DNA from: Lantana camara | Lineage: Eukaryota > Streptophyta > Magnoliopsida > Lamiales > Verbenaceae | Assembly (NCBI GenBank): GCA_037501455.1 | Contig: CM074862.1 | Location: forward strand, 60,047,501 to 60,111,500 | Direction: 5' to 3' | Length of the DNA: 64,000 bases | In this document: one piece after another, positions 58,507-64,000 of the stretch | Position numbering within the stretch: the first letter of the stretch is position 1 | Layout: each line of letters opens with the position of its first letter | The notes under the pieces: generated by a model | What the model was told of the DNA's origin: nothing | Databases searched by the model: none | The model's input: the letters and a program-made list of their open reading frames with translations, nothing else | Translations under genes and position numbers: made by a program

Positions 58507-59324
58507 CAAAATACATAACATATCCTAATAGATCATCAGTAACAATACATGAAAGTGCAGTATGCTAGACTCGACTGGAAAACTGGACACGACTCTGACT
58601 CCCACCTAGCACGCACCTGCAAGAACCTGAAAGGTGGAGGCGTCAGTCTATGAAGACTGAGTGAGGGGCTTAAATAAATATTAGCACAGATAACATGCAA
58701 GTTATAATCTCGGGAAAGGTTTTATAACTGAAAGTAATATAAGTTCAAGATATAATACACTTTTCCCGAGATTACAACTATCAATATTAAACACTTTAAT
58801 CACTTTCATGCTTTCAATCAGTGGCCCTGGCGAGTAAGGCCAATTCTCCAACCTTACACCAACAGTGAACATTACATGCTTGTTTAATTATCATGTGATC
58901 ATGCAATTCAATTATAGTGCACACGTATCAATTTCATGAACTCCTTTACTCCGGGTGATAGTGGGTTTGCAAGGCCCTAACCATCCATGCTACGTACGTC
59001 AGGAACATGACTCCCACGTACGAGATTCCTTCCTCCACCAAACCTCCTGGTGGATTCAGGGGTCATCCGAATGATGAGGGGAGTACAGAGTTACCCATCA
59101 GCCCTATGCTTTCCCGATTGGCTCATACACTAACCCTCGGGCCCAAATGTGCTATCATGTTACTCGCCATCACATAATCACGGTCTAATCACGCTACATG
59201 CATTGCTTTGCATGAGCCTGACTTGCTTGCAATCACTTGAACGATTCAATCACGGTACATGCATTGCTTTGCATGACCATGACTTGCTTGCTAATCACTT
59301 GAAAGCTTAGAAATGATTATAGAG

Positions 59325-59372
<48 letters not shown>

Positions 59373-60971
59373 CTTTTGCCCCAAAACTTGACATAAAGGT
59401 TATACGGGTTCTATATACTTAGCAATTCAACCTCACCTGACAGGCGACACTACAACTCAAGGATGCATAAACGTGCTCAGTTGATCACAATCTCTGCCTT
59501 GGAAAAGAACTGGACAAGAAACGGGAGATTGTGCACTCGTTAGATAATAACTCAATAATGATACCAAAATGTGACGCACGGCATAATCATAATCAATATG
59601 TCATGCAATAACAGTTAAGGAATGTCAATTAAGAGTCTAATTATCACTAAACCAAGTTTATAACTCATATAAGTCACATACGGGAGCCAAGGAAGTGAAA
59701 AGAATGCAATAAGAGAGGTTTTCGCAAGGTTTGGCAAAAGTCGGCAATTTTCCGAAATGCGCACAATGTAGAAAGGGATAACTTGAGTTCTAGAAGTTAG
59801 AATTAAGTTTTGTTTATTGGGTGTAAAACAAGACACATAGACCTTTCCAATGCTATACGACACGTTTTCTAGTTCAAGTGAAAATGGCGTAGGTTCGAAG
59901 TTGGATAAAATGCAGATTACGAAGGGGTCACGCATTTTTACTCTATTTTTGGTCGCGGCCGCGAACTAATTTTTCATGAATTTTCATGTAATTTTTCATA
60001 AAATTGAAAGTTGGCCAAAATTGGGTCGCGGGTGCGATCGGTTTTATGTGTATTTTTGGTCGCGGGCGCGATCTTCAAGTTCTGCAGAAAAAACAGAGCA
60101 GAAAACAGGGGATGTCTCGGCCAAACATCAAAACAACCCAAATCAACCATTTTTATGAACCAAAATGAAGGATTTCTGGTAATTCACATGCATACATGTT
60201 CAAAGTATCATAAAGTTCCAAATAAACACTTAAATCACACCAAATTATCAAAGATCACAAGCTCCAAGTTCATGTATGAATTCATCATATGAGCTCAAAT
60301 TCTTCAACAATTCATGCATCTCTTCAAGTTATAATCACATATTTATACTTCAAACAACATATAATCCACTTATTCCATGAAATCATATACCCTAGCTTCC
60401 ATGAAAATGATCAAGAACCACATACTCATGCATATGCTAACCTTGAATGAAAATAGATGGAGGAAGAAGATGATTGAACTCCAAAACATGAAATTCCTTG
60501 GAAAAACTTGATTGAAATAATTGAAATCTCTTCTTCTCTCCTTGATGGATGAACCGAGAGCATATTGAGCAAAATGTTGGGAAGATTTTTGATCAAAATG
60601 AAAGAATGGAAGAATGAAGAAGCATATAACGTGACTCATCATTTGAATTTGATGAAAGTTCACAAATTGCAATTTAGTGCCTCATTTATGTAAGTTATGC
60701 AATCAAGTTTCATTCCTACAATTTTACTCACTTTGGTTTGGTCCTCGAATTTGAAAGAATGATCATATAAGGACAATTTGATAAATAAATCATGTTCGAC
60801 AATTATTTCACAAAACAATCGAATCCAATTTATAAAATAATTCTCAAGTTGACAAGTGTTTCACATATTTTCACGTAAACATATTGAAATATAATTCATA
60901 TAATTTATCATGAATTGTAGAAATTTAATAAACGAAAGGATTAAAATAAATCCTAACTCTCAAGCGTTACA
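58507..60971 (-). repeat. H LTR 2, lacking its first 240 bp (plus-strand left end)
   Basis: Begins abruptly at the end of copia I and runs to GCGTTACA at 60971. It shares with LTR 3 a long (AT)n tract (59326-59369) and many substitutions absent from LTR 1. Branch-point hairpin at 58643-58660; predicted intron from 60441 to 58627. Confidence 0.93.
59326..59369. repeat. (AT)n microsatellite in H LTR 2
   Basis: About 22 AT units. LTR 3 has a similar tract at 62912-62959, while LTR 1 has only about 8 units at 46006-46022. Confidence 0.97.
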
Positions 60972-61855
60972 ATTGTCTCCCCCTTAAGAGAATCCGTCCT
61001 CGGATTCACCCTTCCGTGTTCATCCCACGCGGGTTGGCCATTCCACGTCAGGGATTAGTTCGAAAGAGGTCTTCAATGAACAAGGTTCCTTTAATGCTAT
61101 CAAGTCAAGGCCCTCAACTTCCCGGAACCTAAACACTCGAAAGAAAATCTAACCTTCCCTTAGAACAGGTTGACAAGTAGCAGGTAATAATGAGAGTGCC
61201 CCGTCTCTCAAACAAACGACGAGAGAACCCCGTCTCTCAAGCAAGTAACATGAGAACCCCGTCTCTTGAACAACAAAATAAAACCAACTAAGAAGGAATC
61301 AAATGTAACAATAATGAGGTATATGATGCACATGATATGCATGATCAAGTGTACCGTTCACCGTGGATTGAAATTCTTTCATTGTGGTAATTCGGTTGAC
61401 CGCTTGCTTCTTTAAATTACTTCCTTGGCCGGATCTCCCCCTTAAGAAAGAAAATGAAAATTTTCTTTCTTAAGCCTTTTGAAATCTGAATCTGGCGTCC
61501 AATTGCTCAAACTTTACTTAATTCGGCAAACTAGATTGATAGCTGCAGCGGTAGAGATAGGAAGAATCTACTAACAATAAACACTAATAATGCATGCCGG
61601 TTAAAATGTCAATGCACGTGTCACACTTATAAACAATTTAGAATGCAAAATGTCACCACTAATATCAACAAAGTTCAAGTTGACACGTTGAACATATAAA
61701 TTTTCAATTCACATAAGGTCAATTAATCAACACTTAGTGGGAAGAATCAACGCAATGCACAAAGTATCAAGTAATTCCTAAGCCGTATGACCTAGACTGA
61801 CACGACACGATGCTAGAACCGCGGTTTTGTAACCGGGCTCTGATACCACTTAAGA
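60972..61855 (-). other. H internal region 2 (non-coding, complete PBS)
   Basis: Nearly identical to region 1, with PPT, pre-PPT stem-loop (60990-61007), three-hairpin array (from 61192), 15-bp inverted repeat (61441-61474), AACCGCGGTT (61817-61826) and full PBS (GGGCTCTGATACCA, 61835-61848). Confidence 0.9.
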
Positions 61856-62910
61856 TGTAGCACCCTTCACGTATGGATGCCACACCCCCGCACAATAGGT
61901 TGATCCGCATACGAAATGGATAACCCCGTACATGAATCAACCTATAGCGAACTGGTGACAATAAAATGAATAACCGGCTAGCTAGGCGGGACTAACTCAA
62001 CTCCAACTACTACAATCAATTTATAATATAAACGAACATAAACATTTTCATTGATCATTAGACATACATGCATATCAATACATTATCATCTCCAAAATAC
62101 ATAACATATCCTAATAGATCATCAGTAACAATACATGAAAGTGCAGTATGCTAGACTCGACTGGAAAATTGGACACGACTCTGACTCCCACCTAGCACGC
62201 ACCTGCAAGAACCTGAAAGGTGGAGGCGTCAGTCTATGAAGACTGAGTGAGGGGCTTAAATAAATATTAGCGCAGATAACATGCAAGTTGTAATCTCGGG
62301 AAAGGTTTTATAACTGAAAGTAATATAAGTTCAAGATATAATACACTTTTCCCGAGATTACAACTATCAATATTAAACACTTTAATTACTTTCATGCTTT
62401 CAATCAGTGGCCCTGGCGAGTAAGGGCAATTCTCCAACCTTACACCAACAGTGAACATTACATGCTTGTTTAATTATCATGTGATCATGCAATTCAATTA
62501 TAGTGCACACGTATCAATTTCATGAACTCCTTTACTCCGGGTGATGGTGGGTTTGCAAGGCCCTAACCATCCATGCTACGTACGTCAGGAACATGACTCC
62601 CACGTACGAGATTCCTTCCTCCACCAAACCTCCTGGTGGATTCAGGGGTCATCCGAATGATGAGGGGAGTACAGAGTTACCCATCAGCCCTATGCTTTCC
62701 CGATTGGCTCATACACTAACCGTCGGGCCCAAATGTGCTATCATGTTACTCGCCATTACATAATCACGGTCTAATCACGCTACATGCATTGCTTTGCATG
62801 AGCCTGACTTGCTTGCAATCACTTGAACGATTCAATCACGTTACATGCATTGCTTTGCATGACCATGACTTGCTTGCTAATCACTTGAAAGCTTAGAAAT
62901 GATTATAGAG

Positions 62911-62962
<52 letters not shown>

Positions 62963-64000
62963 CTTTTGGCCAAAAACTTGACATAAAGGTTATACGGGCT
63001 CTATATACTTAGCAATTAAACCTCACCTGACAGGCGACACTACAACTCAAGGATGCATAAACGTGCTCAGTTGATCACAATCTCCGCCTTGGAAAAGAAC
63101 TGGACAAGAAACGGGAGATTGTGCACTCGTTAGACAATAACTCAATAATGATACCAAAATGTGACGCACGGCATAATCATAATCAATATGTCATGCAATA
63201 ACAGTTAAGGAATGTCAATTAAGAGTCTAATTATCACTAAACCAAGTTTATAACTCATATAAGTCACATACGGGAGCCAAGGAAGTGAAAAGAATGCAAT
63301 AAGAGAGGTTTTGGCAAGGTTTGGCAAAAGTCGACAATTTTCGGAAATACGCACACTGTAGAAAGGGATAACTTGAGTTCTAGAAGTTAGAATTAAGTTT
63401 TGTTTATTGGGTGTAAAACAAGACACATAGACCTTTCCAATGCTGTACGACACGTTTTCTAGTTCAAGTGAAAATGGCGTAGGTTCGAAGTTGGATAAAA
63501 TGCAGATTACGAAGGGGTCACGCATTTTTACTCTATTTTTGGTCGCGGCCGCGAACTAATTTTTCATGAATTTTCATGTAATTTTTCGTAAAATTGAAAG
63601 TTGGCCAAAATTGGGTCGCGGGTGCGATCGGTTTTATGTGTATTTTTGGTCGCGGGTGCGATCTTCAAGTTCTGCAGAAAAAACAGAGCAGAAAACAGGG
63701 GATGTCTCGGCCAAACATCAAAACAACCCAAATCAACCATTTTTATGAACCAAAATGAAGGATTTCTGGTAATTCACATGCATACATGTTCAAAGTATCA
63801 TAAAGTTCCAAATAAACACTTAAATCACACCAAATTATCAAAGATCACAAGCTCCAAGTTCATGTATGAATTCATCATATGAGCTCAAATTCTTCAACAA
63901 TTCATGCATCTCTTCAAGTTATAATCACATATTTATACTTCAAACAACATATAATCCACTTATTCCATGAAATCATATACCCTAGCTTCCATGAAAATGA
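61856..64000 (-). repeat. H LTR 3, partial (runs off the window)
   Basis: Starts TGTAGCACCC. 2145 of about 2650 bp are present. Acceptor at 62213, branch-point hairpin at 62229-62246, (AT)n at 62912-62959, GC motifs near 63545-63665. The donor should lie just beyond 64000. Confidence 0.93.

Larger units (their letters stand above)
44953..64000 (-). mobile_element. H array: LTR-internal-[copia I]-LTR-internal-LTR, non-autonomous
   Basis: H is a minus-strand element type with 2.65-kb LTRs and only about 0.88 kb of non-coding internal DNA. Three LTRs (44953-47604, 58507-60971 truncated, 61856 to beyond the edge) alternate with two internal segments, an arrangement expected from unequal recombination between LTRs. 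Copia I sits where the second LTR would begin. The leader and PPT-proximal parts are homologous to element A, so H looks like a further-deleted relative of A. The left flank CTAGC (44948-44952) is the presumptive target duplication; the right one is not in the window. Confidence 0.88.

Noticed and set aside
59326..59369. Long AT tract as a possible origin or matrix-attachment site
   Set aside because: A simple microsatellite expanded only in H LTRs 2 and 3; nothing else supports a function.

Overview
This window is nuclear DNA of a flowering plant, probably a eudicot. It is AT-rich and contains no recognisable host gene. Essentially every base belongs to a nest of long-LTR retrotransposons. 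Evidence: LTR pairs ending in TG...CA, 5-bp target-site duplications (TSDs), primer-binding sites matching initiator tRNA-Met (TGGTATCAGAGC), polypurine tracts (PPTs), and decayed Ty3/Gypsy chromovirus and Ty1/Copia proteins. I use letters for the elements.

Oldest host: G, a minus-strand chromovirus (Tekay/Del-like, with a C-terminal chromodomain). Its 3' LTR is scattered over 591-2410, 25337-25439 and 28390-28464. Its coding region lies at 28493-28805 and 39563-44767, and its 5' LTR starts at 44889. Inserted into G are: J (LTR fragment, 1-590); A (2411-25331, TSD TAGGG); D (solo LTR, 25440-28389); F (28811-39557, TSD ATTGG); and the H array (44953 to beyond the window). A is interrupted by B (8012-22036, TSD CATAA), a nearly complete minus-strand chromovirus. 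B's pol gene is split by the solo LTR C (13015-16338, TSD CATTT). F's left LTR carries a 664-bp LINE-type insertion (30787-31450, 17-bp TSD). The H array is LTR-internal-[copia I, 48478-58506]-LTR-internal-LTR.

B and G encoded gag, protease, reverse transcriptase, RNase H, integrase and chromodomain; both are now broken. A, F and H have long LTRs (2.7-3.7 kb) but no pol, so they look non-autonomous. They share leader and PPT-proximal sequences with each other and with the autonomous elements, consistent with mobilisation in trans. I is a decayed Copia element with an unusually long leader.

The most interesting signals are non-coding and recur in separate families: (1) a stem-loop with covarying arms and a conserved NGGA loop just before the PPT in five families; (2) a probable intron of about 1.7-2.1 kb inside the LTRs, often with an inverted repeat embedding the likely branch point; (3) paired GC-rich palindromes about 32 bp apart inside that intron, whose sequence differs between families while the spacing is kept; (4) a 13-unit array of covarying hairpins in the non-autonomous element F, with shorter versions in H and A; (5) an extra coiled-coil ORF between PBS and gag in G. 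All alignments were made by eye; none was computed.
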